Below are positions 7,504-15,111 of a DNA stretch of 41,969 bases, one piece after another. The notes beneath the pieces are model-generated. The model made no database searches. It had not been told where the DNA came from and saw nothing but the letters and a program-made list of their open reading frames with translations. The translations under genes and the position numbers were made by a program. Origin of the DNA: Thermatribacter sp964570785 (lineage in GTDB: Bacteria > Atribacterota > Atribacteria > Atribacterales > Thermatribacteraceae); the NCBI GenBank assembly GCA_964570785.1, contig CAZMZG010000011.1, positions 1-41,969 on the forward strand, read 5' to 3'. Within the stretch, counting starts at the first letter, position 1, and the number at the start of each line of letters is the position of its first letter.

Positions 7504-7746
7504 CTATTCGTAGTCAAAAGAAAGCAGGCGTAGTTCTCGGTTAAGACCTGGCTCGATATCAAGCTCGGCTTCTTCCAGAATAGTGCCTTTGCTTTTTTCT
7601 TTGAAGAAAAAGCGTAACACTTCTGGATTAATCTCTGTGAAGGAACCCATCCTAAGGTATATCTTGGTTATTTTTTTGGCATCTGCTTTTTTCCCCATTG
7701 CTAACAGGTCATCGAGCAATTGCTGTATAAGGTGCAACTCATGCAT
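7504..7746 (-). CDS. hypA: HypA-like nickel-insertion protein lacking the zinc-ribbon domain
   Basis: 80-residue HypA-family protein. HypA delivers nickel to [NiFe] hydrogenase precursors. It starts MHELHLIQQLL, with the His2 nickel ligand, and continues through KITKIYLRMGSFTEINPEVLRFFF, a recognisable HypA core. Family members usually run about 110-120 residues and carry two CxxC zinc motifs in the second half. Here no cysteine is present and the protein ends FDYE. The stop is followed 12 bases later by the next gene, leaving no room for a frameshifted remnant. The start ATG at 7746 has GGAGGT upstream, overlapping the end of the protease gene. It is either a genuine reduced HypA or one that borrows a zinc domain from another protein. 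Confidence 0.8.
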   Translation of the reverse strand: MHELHLIQQLLDDLLAMGKKADAKKITKIYLRMGSFTEINPEVLRFFFKEKSKGTILEEAELDIEPGLNRELRLLSFDYE

Positions 7747-7750
7747 TTTT

Positions 7751-8230
7751 TCATACCTCCAGCATGTAGCTAATTATTTCGCTGGCAGCTTTTTCTACCT
7801 GGGGGCTCAGCCCTTCTCCAAAGGATACATCTACTGGCTGTATGCCCACAAAAAAGACCGTACTACCGCCTTCTCCGGCAAGAGCTTTGTAGAGAATGGG
7901 AATGGGTAAATTGTGAGTACTCAAGGTCATTGCAAAGATTTCTTCTTCGGAAATAACTCTTATCTCTCCTGGTCTGCCGCCAAAGTCGGCGGCATCTATT
8001 ATGATGATTTTCCCGATGCTTTTATCTACAAAATCAAAGGCTCTTTCTGGCCGGTCGTAAACGTTGAGCAGTGAAACTTTGGGTGGTAGTCTTTTTGATA
8101 GTAACTCCGCAAGATAAGGACCGATTCCATCGTCTTTGCGAAGAGGGTTGCCAATGGTAATGATCAGAGTTTTCTTTTCCGGGTCGGGTTTTAGTGCTTC
8201 TTGGACAGTTGGTTTTTCTTTCATAATCAT
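7751..8230 (-). CDS. Hydrogenase maturation protease (peptidase M52 family)
   Basis: Endopeptidase that removes the C-terminal tail of the [NiFe] large subunit after nickel insertion. Motifs are IGNPLRKDDGIGP near the N-terminus (nickel-sensing acidic residues), IIIDAADFGG in the middle and STHNLPIP. The ATG at 8230 was chosen because it overlaps the large-subunit stop as TAATG; the open frame extends to 8278, but those extra residues would lie inside the hydrogenase gene. The product is about 159 residues, normal for the family. Its target is very probably the large subunit encoded immediately upstream, which retains an uncleaved tail after DPCISCSTH. Confidence 0.92.
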   Translation of the reverse strand: MIMKEKPTVQEALKPDPEKKTLIITIGNPLRKDDGIGPYLAELLSKRLPPKVSLLNVYDRPERAFDFVDKSIGKIIIIDAADFGGRPGEIRVISEEEIFAMTLSTHNLPIPILYKALAGEGGSTVFFVGIQPVDVSFGEGLSPQVEKAASEIISYMLEV

Positions 8231-9555
8231 TATTTTACAAAACTTACCTTGAGAAAGTGAGTCGAGCAAGAGATACAAGGGTCGTAAGACCTAACCAACA
8301 TTTCCAACATATGGGTTATTTCCTCTTCGTCTTTTTCAAGAATTTCCAGAATTAGTTTCCTCATATCTTGCTCCACATTCTGGAGATTTTGCGCAGTTGG
8401 AATTATACAGTTTGCGTTTACAATGTGCCCGTTATCATCCACCTGGTAATGATGGAAAAGGGTTCCTCGTGGAGCTTCTACTGCTCCTACTCCACTGCCT
8501 GCTTTTATAGGAATATTTTTTTTCTCGTTAAGACCTACTACGATTTCCTCATCGTAATTGATGCCCTCTTGCATGAGTTCTTGAAGGATATTCATACCAT
8601 GGTACAGGCAATGGAAACATTCTACGACTTGGGCAAGAGTATTGAGATAGGGATTTGTGATTTTAGGATTCATACCCAGTGCGTCGCCTACTTCCCTGGC
8701 CTTGGGGTGTAACTTGGAGTAGTTTAGGTTAAGGCGTGCTAAGGCACCCACCATGTAAGACTCACGATTCCATCTGGTGCGCTTTGCCGTTGAGTAAGGC
8801 ACCACAAATTCGTTGGTTATCTTCTGGTAATCGCTCTTGTCAGCTGTTATGCCCTCTGAAGAACCAATAGCACTTCCCTGAAGGAGGGGGTACTCTGTGT
8901 CTTCTGAAACTAACGCCACATACTCGGTATCGCGTTCAAATTGGGGGAAAGGCAGTTGGTGCATCAACTCTGCAGTCTCTTCGAGGTCTTTTGTCATTCC
9001 TTCAAGCAGTTCAAACATCGTTTCCAGTTCTCTTTCCCGAGGAAGTTTCGTAAATCCGCCTACGGTACAGGATATGGGGTGTACATGTCTTCCTACTAAA
9101 ATGTCACACACCTTATTGCAGGTTTGTTTCATCCTCAGGGCGCGTTTTACTTTTTGGTTATGAGTTTCTATAAGCGGGATAAAACTTTTAACCCCCAGGA
9201 AGTCAGGCAAAGCCAAAAGGTAAATATGCAGAATGTGACTGTCTAATATTTCAAGATCCATAAGCAGCTTTCTCAGTTTTACAGTTTGCTCGCTGGGAGT
9301 GAAACCTATAGCTTCTTCAGCTGCTTGAATTGATGCTAAGGAATGGCTGCAGGCACATATTCCACATATGCGAGAGGTGATATGTTGCACCTCGAATATA
9401 GAACGTCCGCGTAGCATACCTTCAAAGAAACGAGGTGATTCTACGATTTCCAAACGACATTCCTCCAGAGAGCCACCTCTTACATTGATTACTACATTGC
9501 CATGACCCTCAACGCGAGTTAAATATTCCAAATTGACCTTAAAGTTCTTGGTCAT
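8230..9555 (-). CDS. hydA: Group 3b [NiFe] hydrogenase large (alpha) subunit
   Basis: Catalytic subunit holding the NiFe site; oxidises H2 or reduces protons with NADP(H) through its partner subunits. It has 441 residues with the N-terminal L1 motif SRICGICACSH (Cys64, Cys67) and the C-terminal L2 motif DPCISCSTH (Cys427, Cys430, His433). The eight residues after His433 are the tail the M52 protease should remove. The order of the four structural genes (beta, gamma, delta, alpha) is that of archaeal sulfhydrogenase I, and the symbol follows that nomenclature, not [FeFe] HydA. The ATG at 9555 overlaps the delta-subunit stop by 4 bases. Confidence 0.95.
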   Translation of the reverse strand: MTKNFKVNLEYLTRVEGHGNVVINVRGGSLEECRLEIVESPRFFEGMLRGRSIFEVQHITSRICGICACSHSLASIQAAEEAIGFTPSEQTVKLRKLLMDLEILDSHILHIYLLALPDFLGVKSFIPLIETHNQKVKRALRMKQTCNKVCDILVGRHVHPISCTVGGFTKLPRERELETMFELLEGMTKDLEETAELMHQLPFPQFERDTEYVALVSEDTEYPLLQGSAIGSSEGITADKSDYQKITNEFVVPYSTAKRTRWNRESYMVGALARLNLNYSKLHPKAREVGDALGMNPKITNPYLNTLAQVVECFHCLYHGMNILQELMQEGINYDEEIVVGLNEKKNIPIKAGSGVGAVEAPRGTLFHHYQVDDNGHIVNANCIIPTAQNLQNVEQDMRKLILEILEKDEEEITHMLEMLVRSYDPCISCSTHFLKVSFVK

Positions 9556-10316
9556 TTTTGCATCCCACCTTGCAGGTTTTGTTTTAGGCGGCAGGTGTTG
9601 TACATATCCATCCTTTTCACAATGAAATCAAGATCGATTTTGTATCTCTCAAGAACCTCTTGAAATCCTTTTTCGTTGGGATTGGATACCATGCCCCGAC
9701 ATCCATAACATATGTTTCCGTTGTTAATACACCATGAATTGCAGCCAGCTCGAGTAATAGGCCCCAGGCAGGTAATTCCCTTTTCGTAAAGGCAGACATT
9801 TTCGTTAAATTTGCATTCCACACAGACTGCTACATCCGGGACGTGGTAAGGAAGGCCGGAGAGAGCACACTTTAAAACTTCTACAAATTCTGGGGGGTAT
9901 ACTGGGCAGCCGTGGATGAAGTAGTCCACCTCAACCACTTCATGCAAGGGCTTGGTAGGTAGGCTTTCGAAAAACCGAGCACTGTCTCCGTAGACATATT
10001 CCTTTATTTCTTCGAGATAGAAGTTGTTTTTGATGCCATTGATTCCTCCAATAGTTGCACAGGAACCATGAGCTATGAGAATTTTCGATCTCTGGCGAAT
10101 TTTGGTTATTCTCTCTACATCATGCGGGGTAGTAATGCTGCCTTCAACTATGGCCATATCATAAACGCCGTCCCACTTTTCGCTCATTACTTCTCTAAAT
10201 TCCACTAAATCTATAATTTCCAGAATAGGGAGCAGTGATTCACCAAAATTGGTTACCTGTAGCTGGCAACCTTCGCAACAGGTGAAGTCAAAAAAGGCTA
10301 CCTTGGGAGGTTTCAT
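9552..10316 (-). CDS. hydD: Group 3b [NiFe] hydrogenase small (delta) subunit
   Basis: Electron-transfer subunit of the hydrogenase, of the NADH dehydrogenase 20-kDa family, 254 residues. Proximal cluster ligands are visible in TCCEGCQL, HGSCATIGG and IHGCPVYPPEF. A C-terminal cysteine-rich stretch (CVECKFNENVC, CLGPITRAGCNSWC, CYGCRG) should bind two more [4Fe-4S] clusters. The start ATG overlaps the gamma-subunit stop as TAATG and its own stop overlaps the alpha-subunit start, so the four subunits are translationally coupled. Confidence 0.94.
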   Translation of the reverse strand: MKPPKVAFFDFTCCEGCQLQVTNFGESLLPILEIIDLVEFREVMSEKWDGVYDMAIVEGSITTPHDVERITKIRQRSKILIAHGSCATIGGINGIKNNFYLEEIKEYVYGDSARFFESLPTKPLHEVVEVDYFIHGCPVYPPEFVEVLKCALSGLPYHVPDVAVCVECKFNENVCLYEKGITCLGPITRAGCNSWCINNGNICYGCRGMVSNPNEKGFQEVLERYKIDLDFIVKRMDMYNTCRLKQNLQGGMQK

Positions 10317-11152
10317 TATATCGCCCCTTTTAGGTTTTTGATACGGCTATAAAAAAATACCGGTCCATCCTGGCAGCAATAAATATCGTGGATTTGGCAA
10401 TGTCCGCATTTACCAAGGCCGCATTTCATATGACGTTCTAAGGAAAGCACAATTCGGTCTTCAGCAATTCCCTTTTTGAGAAGTTCTGCAATTACAAAAC
10501 GGTACATGACGGGAGGACCGACTATCACTGCAAAGGTGTGTTCGGGGTCAATGTCCACGTTGGGGATTAGAGTGGTTATAACCCCTACATTTCCCATCCA
10601 TTCTGGGTTTGCTTCATCAACTGTGCAACTAAAATTTACATCCAACCTCTGCTGCCAGGTTATGATTTCATCTTTGAAAAGCATGTTTTGGGGGTTTTTA
10701 CAGCCGAAAAGCACCTGGACTTTACCAAAATCTCGGCGATTGTCCATGACATAATTAATTAGGGACCTCAAGGGTGCAATGCCTATGCCACCGGCAACCA
10801 TCAGTAAGTCATTATCTATCAACTTGGTAATCGGAAAACCTACTCCAAAAGGACCTCTAATACCTACGTTGTCCCCGGCCTCAAGTCGATGCAATGCTCT
10901 GGTGAGTCTGCCCACAATTCTAACGCATAACTCAAAACTATTTCTGTGGGTTGGCGAAGAACATATAGAAATGGGTGCTTCTCCTACACCTCTCAGAGAT
11001 ACTTCTACAAATTGCCCAGGCTCAAAGTCCAGCATTTCTCCTTCTGGCAAAGCGATTTCGAATAATTTATCTTGATTGGTTAATTTTGAAGTACGTACTA
11101 TGGTAGCTTCTTTTACTTCATAACCAGTATGACTTATCAGAAGCTTGTTCAT
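10316..11152 (-). CDS. hydG: Hydrogenase gamma subunit, FAD/NAD(P)-binding reductase
   Basis: Flavoprotein that passes electrons between the hydrogenase clusters and NADP(H) or NAD(H), 278 residues. It has a ferredoxin-NADP reductase fold: an FAD-binding barrel (PGQFVEVSLRGVGEAPISICS), an NAD(P) half (LMVAGGIGIAPLRSLI), and a C-terminal cysteine cluster in HMKCGLGKCGHC and CCQDGP for a [2Fe-2S] centre, as in dihydroorotate dehydrogenase PyrK-type proteins. This hydG is the sulfhydrogenase gamma subunit, not the radical SAM HydG of [FeFe] maturation. Its ATG overlaps the beta-subunit stop (ATGA). Confidence 0.93.
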   Translation of the reverse strand: MNKLLISHTGYEVKEATIVRTSKLTNQDKLFEIALPEGEMLDFEPGQFVEVSLRGVGEAPISICSSPTHRNSFELCVRIVGRLTRALHRLEAGDNVGIRGPFGVGFPITKLIDNDLLMVAGGIGIAPLRSLINYVMDNRRDFGKVQVLFGCKNPQNMLFKDEIITWQQRLDVNFSCTVDEANPEWMGNVGVITTLIPNVDIDPEHTFAVIVGPPVMYRFVIAELLKKGIAEDRIVLSLERHMKCGLGKCGHCQIHDIYCCQDGPVFFYSRIKNLKGAI

Positions 11153-12216
11153 GCTTTTCCCTCCTTTGAGTGGAGGTAGCCAGTTTCCTGAGCCAGTTGA
11201 GCTATAGTTTCTTTAAGGTCTATCTTTGCCATGCAGGTTCTGCTACATCGTCCACAACCTGTGCAGAAGAACCGGTTATACCTTTTTACTGGATAAGAAA
11301 ATTTTCGATTAAAACGGTGACGTTTGCGATCTGACCGCAAGGCACGAAAGCTCTCTCCGCTGGCAATTTTCGCAAAGGGTTCGTTTTGGCAAGAATCCCA
11401 CACTCGGATGCGCTTGCCGGTCTTGAGGTCTAGGTTGGACACATCCATTACATCGAAACAATAACAGGTAGGACATACATTGGTGCAGTTCGCACAGGAA
11501 AGACAGCGGCTACCGATTTCTTCCCAAACCCTGGCTTCAAAGCCTTCTTCGAACATTTTAGGTATCAGATTGCGGTCTATGGGAACTTCAGGTTTGAAGA
11601 TATCTTTTTTCTTTTCTCGAAGACGTTGAAGGTCTTTAAAGTGTTCCGGTGCTGGATCTCTGAAAAATTGAAAATCTTTGATCAGTTCTTCTCCTCTCTG
11701 GGTGGCGACGTGCACCATGAAGTAATCGTTAAGGTCAGTTAAGAAGAGGTCGTATCCTCCCTGGGGAAGAAAGTTTCCCATTAAGCCGCACGATGCAAAG
11801 TTATCACAATAATCATTGCATTCAAGTCCTATAAGAGTTATGTATCCTTTGCGAATGAGATAGTTGATATCTTTGGGGCGGTCATTGAAGGCCACGTTAA
11901 GGCATTGAATTCCTGCAAGATCACAGGTGTGTACTCCAAAGAGAATGAGTTTTTCGACTTCCACAACCGGTTGCATTTTTTGTCCCCAGCTGGCGTCGTA
12001 TTCAGCCAGAGTTTCGTGTTGAGGCATAAAGTACTTTTTTGGGGGAAGTATAGTGGGAATATAGTTAAGGGCTATTTCTTCTGCTTGGCTTACTTCCTCA
12101 AAAGAAAACTGGTTTGTTTTTCGCTCTTTCCTGACCGGGGCCACTACTTTGGATAGTGAGTCGAGGTGCTTGATAAACGCTCCAAGGTACTCTTTCTGAA
12201 GGGTAAGGTATCTCAA
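11149..12216 (-). CDS. hydB: Hydrogenase beta subunit, iron-sulfur protein
   Basis: First gene of the hydrogenase operon; carries electrons between the small and gamma subunits. It has two ferredoxin-like cysteine sets: CLSCANCTNVCPTCYC and, near the C-terminus, CTGCGRCSRTC. The open frame runs to 12366, but I place the start at TTG 12216. From there the sequence reads (M)RYLTLQKEY, which aligns with the start of archaeal HydB, and the extra upstream codons run into a terminator at 12358-12410. The product is then about 355 residues, close to the family norm. No convincing promoter could be read in 12217-12357. Confidence 0.9.
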   Translation of the reverse strand: MRYLTLQKEYLGAFIKHLDSLSKVVAPVRKERKTNQFSFEEVSQAEEIALNYIPTILPPKKYFMPQHETLAEYDASWGQKMQPVVEVEKLILFGVHTCDLAGIQCLNVAFNDRPKDINYLIRKGYITLIGLECNDYCDNFASCGLMGNFLPQGGYDLFLTDLNDYFMVHVATQRGEELIKDFQFFRDPAPEHFKDLQRLREKKKDIFKPEVPIDRNLIPKMFEEGFEARVWEEIGSRCLSCANCTNVCPTCYCFDVMDVSNLDLKTGKRIRVWDSCQNEPFAKIASGESFRALRSDRKRHRFNRKFSYPVKRYNRFFCTGCGRCSRTCMAKIDLKETIAQLAQETGYLHSKEGKA

Positions 12217-12357
12217 AACTATCAAACCCCCACGGGTGGTTTTAGTAAAATAGAACAGGTTACTCGCTGAGAATATTCCAGGACCAACTGGTGTTGAGAT
12301 TGAAGCTCTATTTTGTTTGATAAGAGAATGGAGATAAGAGTTGGAGTGTAAAAAGGC

Positions 12358-12410
12358 AAAGGGCAACCGGGTTGATGTATTTTAAGCTCGAGAAATGACG
12401 GTTGCCCTTT
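12358..12410 (-). terminator. Rho-independent terminator ending the long minus-strand gene run
   Basis: A perfect 12-bp inverted repeat, AAAGGGCAACCG (12358-12369) with CGGTTGCCCTTT (12399-12410), and a 29-base loop. On the minus strand it is followed by TTTGCCTTTTT. It lies just after the stop of the eRF1-like gene and before the hydrogenase operon, separating the two transcripts. Confidence 0.7.
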
Positions 12411-12417
12411 CTTTTGC

Positions 12418-13584
12418 TCAAACTTTAAACCTTAAAAAGGCTCCGATTCTCTGGATTTTTTCAAGTAAAGGGTTATCTGTTTTTATATATTTTACTTCCC
12501 CGCCTTGGAGAAGAACTTCTTCGGTTATTTCATCAATGATATCCTCGACCTCGACAGGTGAAAGATTACATACCGGGCAATCGCTTTTTTCTAAGGTTAT
12601 GTAATGACATTTGGGGCAAACAAAACCTTCCTGAGTAAGGTCTTCGTCTACCACCACCATCTGGCAGGCCCCAAAATGCAAGGCTCTCAAGACGTTTGGT
12701 AAGCTGCTCGTTGCCAGATCGTCATTGCCTATTTTCTCGATGAGGTCCTGCAATATTTGATTGTCTTCTTCTATTTCGATATTTCTTTCAGCTTTAAGCG
12801 CTTCTTCAATAATCACGTTTATAGGGTCTTTAGGATTGAGATTAAGCCTTCCCTTCACTCTTGTACGGAGATAAGAATGCAATAAATTAATGAAAGTAGG
12901 ATAATCCTCCTGTTTTATTCCTACCAGTAAGTAGTCAAAAAGTTCCTTTCGAAAATGTTCCATGCAAGCGAAAGCGACTTCCTTGTAATGTTGCAAAATT
13001 TGATTTTCTATTTTTCTTTCTATCCTTCTCTCTTCTAAACCATACCATCCTCCTTCTTTTATTTTTCCTCTGATATTTGTTTTGTGCTCTTCGTGTTCCA
13101 TTATTTCGCCCATGTAAATTTCAAACAAACGAGCATCACGGTGGTCTACAATTGCTAACAGGAGACGATGATGCTCGTCAAGGATAGCAATTAGTGGCCT
13201 CAAGTAAGGATCGGGATCAAAGATGATCTGGTTTTTCGCTGCTTGAGGTAAGAGAAACACCCTGAGGAAATTATCTTCCGAGTTAGCAAAGACCGCTAAC
13301 CCCCGGGTTCTCCCCTTTATTTCAAGTTTTTCCTCCAGAAGCCGCTTTATCTGACTGAAGTCTTTTTCGAATTGACGTATTTTTTCTTCCGGGGAATTTT
13401 CAGCCTTAAGTTCCGCTAACTTTTCTCTAAAGAGATTATGAGCAACTTTCTTAAATTTCTCAGCGACTATGAAACGAGGGTCAATGTTTAAATAAAAAGA
13501 AGTAATCCATCCCTTCTGGGGATGATATTTTATGATTTCTTCTATTTTTTCCGCAGTAATTAATCGTTCTTCTCGATTGTTCAT
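12418..13584 (-). CDS. Bacterial archaeo-eukaryotic release factor-like protein (baeRF family 10-like)
   Basis: 388-residue protein resembling eRF1/Vms1-like bacterial families. The N-terminal half looks like the eRF1 middle-domain fold, with KIKEGGWYGLEERRIERK where the release factor GGQ loop would lie (GGW at 178-180, so Gln is replaced by Trp). A long charged helix and an L7Ae-like domain follow (SSLPNVLRALHFGACQMVVVDEDL), then a zinc ribbon (CPKC and CPVC) near residue 330. Bacterial relatives are proposed to act at the ribosome, perhaps on stalled nascent chains; the function here is unknown. Its ATG overlaps the mtnA stop (ATGA). It is the last gene of the long minus-strand run. Confidence 0.75.
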   Translation of the reverse strand: MNNREERLITAEKIEEIIKYHPQKGWITSFYLNIDPRFIVAEKFKKVAHNLFREKLAELKAENSPEEKIRQFEKDFSQIKRLLEEKLEIKGRTRGLAVFANSEDNFLRVFLLPQAAKNQIIFDPDPYLRPLIAILDEHHRLLLAIVDHRDARLFEIYMGEIMEHEEHKTNIRGKIKEGGWYGLEERRIERKIENQILQHYKEVAFACMEHFRKELFDYLLVGIKQEDYPTFINLLHSYLRTRVKGRLNLNPKDPINVIIEEALKAERNIEIEEDNQILQDLIEKIGNDDLATSSLPNVLRALHFGACQMVVVDEDLTQEGFVCPKCHYITLEKSDCPVCNLSPVEVEDIIDEITEEVLLQGGEVKYIKTDNPLLEKIQRIGAFLRFKV

Positions 13585-14630
13585 TTTTCGACTTTCCTCC
13601 TTATGGAGAGTATTTTTTCTCGAAAGGGTGGGTATAAAATGCCCTGCTCAGTTATGATAGCAGTTATCAGGGAATTTGGTGTAATATCAAAAGCTGGATT
13701 TTCTACCCCAGTTTCCTCAGGTGCTGTTTGATATTCTTTCCAGTATTTTATTTCCGAGGCGCTTCTTTCTTCGATGGGTATTTCTTTCCCTTCGTTGATT
13801 GTAAAATCAATCGTCGAGGTTGGGGCTGCTACGTAAAATGGTATGTTGTGGTATCTGGCAAGCACGGCAAGTGAGTAGGTTCCTATTTTGTTTGCCGTGT
13901 CTCCATTGTTGGCGATTCGGTCTGCACCAACAATCACTTTGTTTATTTTCCCCTGTTGCATCATAAAAGCTGCCATGTTATCGCAAATCACTCTGGTAGG
14001 AATGCCATTTCTGGTAAGTTCATAGGCAGTAAGCCGAGACCCTTGCAGCAAGGGTCTCGTTTCATCAGCGTAAACTTGCACTCTTTTACCTTCTTTCAGC
14101 TGGGCCCAGTAAATTGCACCCAGAGCGGTTCCCCAGGATCCGCAGGCAAGTGCTCCAGCATTGCAGTGAGTGAGGATTACGTCTTCATCCCGAATCAGAG
14201 ATGCACCGAATTCGGCAATTTTTCGGTTCATGGCTTCATCTTCCCGCTCTATCTCTACGGCTTCTTCGATTAGTTTAGAACAAGCTTCTTCTGGGGTTAC
14301 AGCTTTTTTTTGAGCTTCTTGCCAGATTTTCTTCATTCTGTCAAGCGCCCAGAAAAGATTTACTGCAGTAGGTCTGGTAGATCGGAGAGTCGAGTCCACT
14401 TTCTCCAAAAAAGAGTAAAAATTGCTTTTACCAATTCCTTCTAATGCTCCCAAGCACAGACCATAGGCAGCACCTATTCCAATCAGAGGAGCCCCTCGAA
14501 TACGAAGAGATTTTATAGCTTCAGCTACTTCTCTGAAGTCTTTGGTTTCTCTAAAGATTTCTTGAGTGGGAAGGAGTGTCTGGTCAAGGTAACGCAGAGC
14601 ATTTCCTTTCCATTCTATGGGTTTAATCAC
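13581..14630 (-). CDS. mtnA: S-methyl-5-thioribose-1-phosphate isomerase
   Basis: Isomerises methylthioribose-1-phosphate to methylthioribulose-1-phosphate in methionine salvage. Motifs are RGAPLIGIGAAYG, HCNAGALACGSWGTALG (catalytic Cys), ADETRPLLQGSRLTAYEL and VGADRIANNGDTANKIGT (catalytic Asp). I place the start at GTG 14630, preceded by AAGGAAGGTG; an in-frame TTG at 14651 has no ribosome site. About 349 residues, full length. A purine nucleoside phosphorylase two genes upstream could supply the substrate from methylthioadenosine. eIF2B-like paralogues exist, but the motifs fit MtnA. Confidence 0.92.
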   Translation of the reverse strand: MIKPIEWKGNALRYLDQTLLPTQEIFRETKDFREVAEAIKSLRIRGAPLIGIGAAYGLCLGALEGIGKSNFYSFLEKVDSTLRSTRPTAVNLFWALDRMKKIWQEAQKKAVTPEEACSKLIEEAVEIEREDEAMNRKIAEFGASLIRDEDVILTHCNAGALACGSWGTALGAIYWAQLKEGKRVQVYADETRPLLQGSRLTAYELTRNGIPTRVICDNMAAFMMQQGKINKVIVGADRIANNGDTANKIGTYSLAVLARYHNIPFYVAAPTSTIDFTINEGKEIPIEERSASEIKYWKEYQTAPEETGVENPAFDITPNSLITAIITEQGILYPPFREKILSIRRKVEK

Positions 14631-14655
14631 TGTTGCACCTTCCTTTCCCAAAGTG

Positions 14656-15111
14656 TTAGAGCAGTTGTCCTCCCAGTTTTGTTGCTATGGCAACGATTAC
14701 TGTTGCCATAGCAACACCTCCTAAAATGTGTGCCAGAGATTCTTTAATTGAAAAACCCAGCAACCAGCAGGCTAAGGAGCCTGTCCATACTCCCGTAAAA
14801 GGAAGAGGTATGCCCACAAAGAACAATATACCCCATTTGCCAAATTTCCGATAGGGAAGGAATCTCTTTCGAGCGCTTTCTAACAACTTGAGCCATTTTT
14901 TTTTGAAATAAGGATTTTTATTGAGCAAGATTTCCAGGTGTGGAGCGATGGTCATGATCACGAAAAATGGAATGAGATTTGCTACCCCCGAAACAACTAT
15001 AGCTAAGAGCCAAGGCAGTTTTTCCACCAAAACTCCATAGGGTATGGCTCCCCGCAACTCACTTATGGGCAGGGTGGCTATCAACGCGGTTCTGAAGACT
15101 CCTTCTATCAT
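14656..15111 (-). CDS. Small multidrug-export/COG2426-like membrane protein
   Basis: 151-residue integral membrane protein with about four hydrophobic segments. The N-terminal motif LPISELRGAIPYG is the hallmark of the family annotated as small multidrug export protein (COG2426). Actual transport substrates are unproven for the family. Its ATG overlaps the stop of the upstream phosphorylase (ATGA), and mtnA begins about 25 bases after its stop, so it is translated within the salvage gene cluster. A link to nucleoside or methylthio metabolite export is only a guess from position. Confidence 0.75.
   Translation of the reverse strand: MIEGVFRTALIATLPISELRGAIPYGVLVEKLPWLLAIVVSGVANLIPFFVIMTIAPHLEILLNKNPYFKKKWLKLLESARKRFLPYRKFGKWGILFFVGIPLPFTGVWTGSLACWLLGFSIKESLAHILGGVAMATVIVAIATKLGGQLL

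Noticed and set aside
8231..8278. Longer start for the maturation protease
   Set aside because: It would lie wholly inside the hydrogenase large subunit gene; the TAATG overlap start fits better.
12217..12366. An N-terminal extension of the hydrogenase beta subunit
   Set aside because: The extra codons run into the terminator and show no family similarity; the TTG at 12216 gives the expected start.
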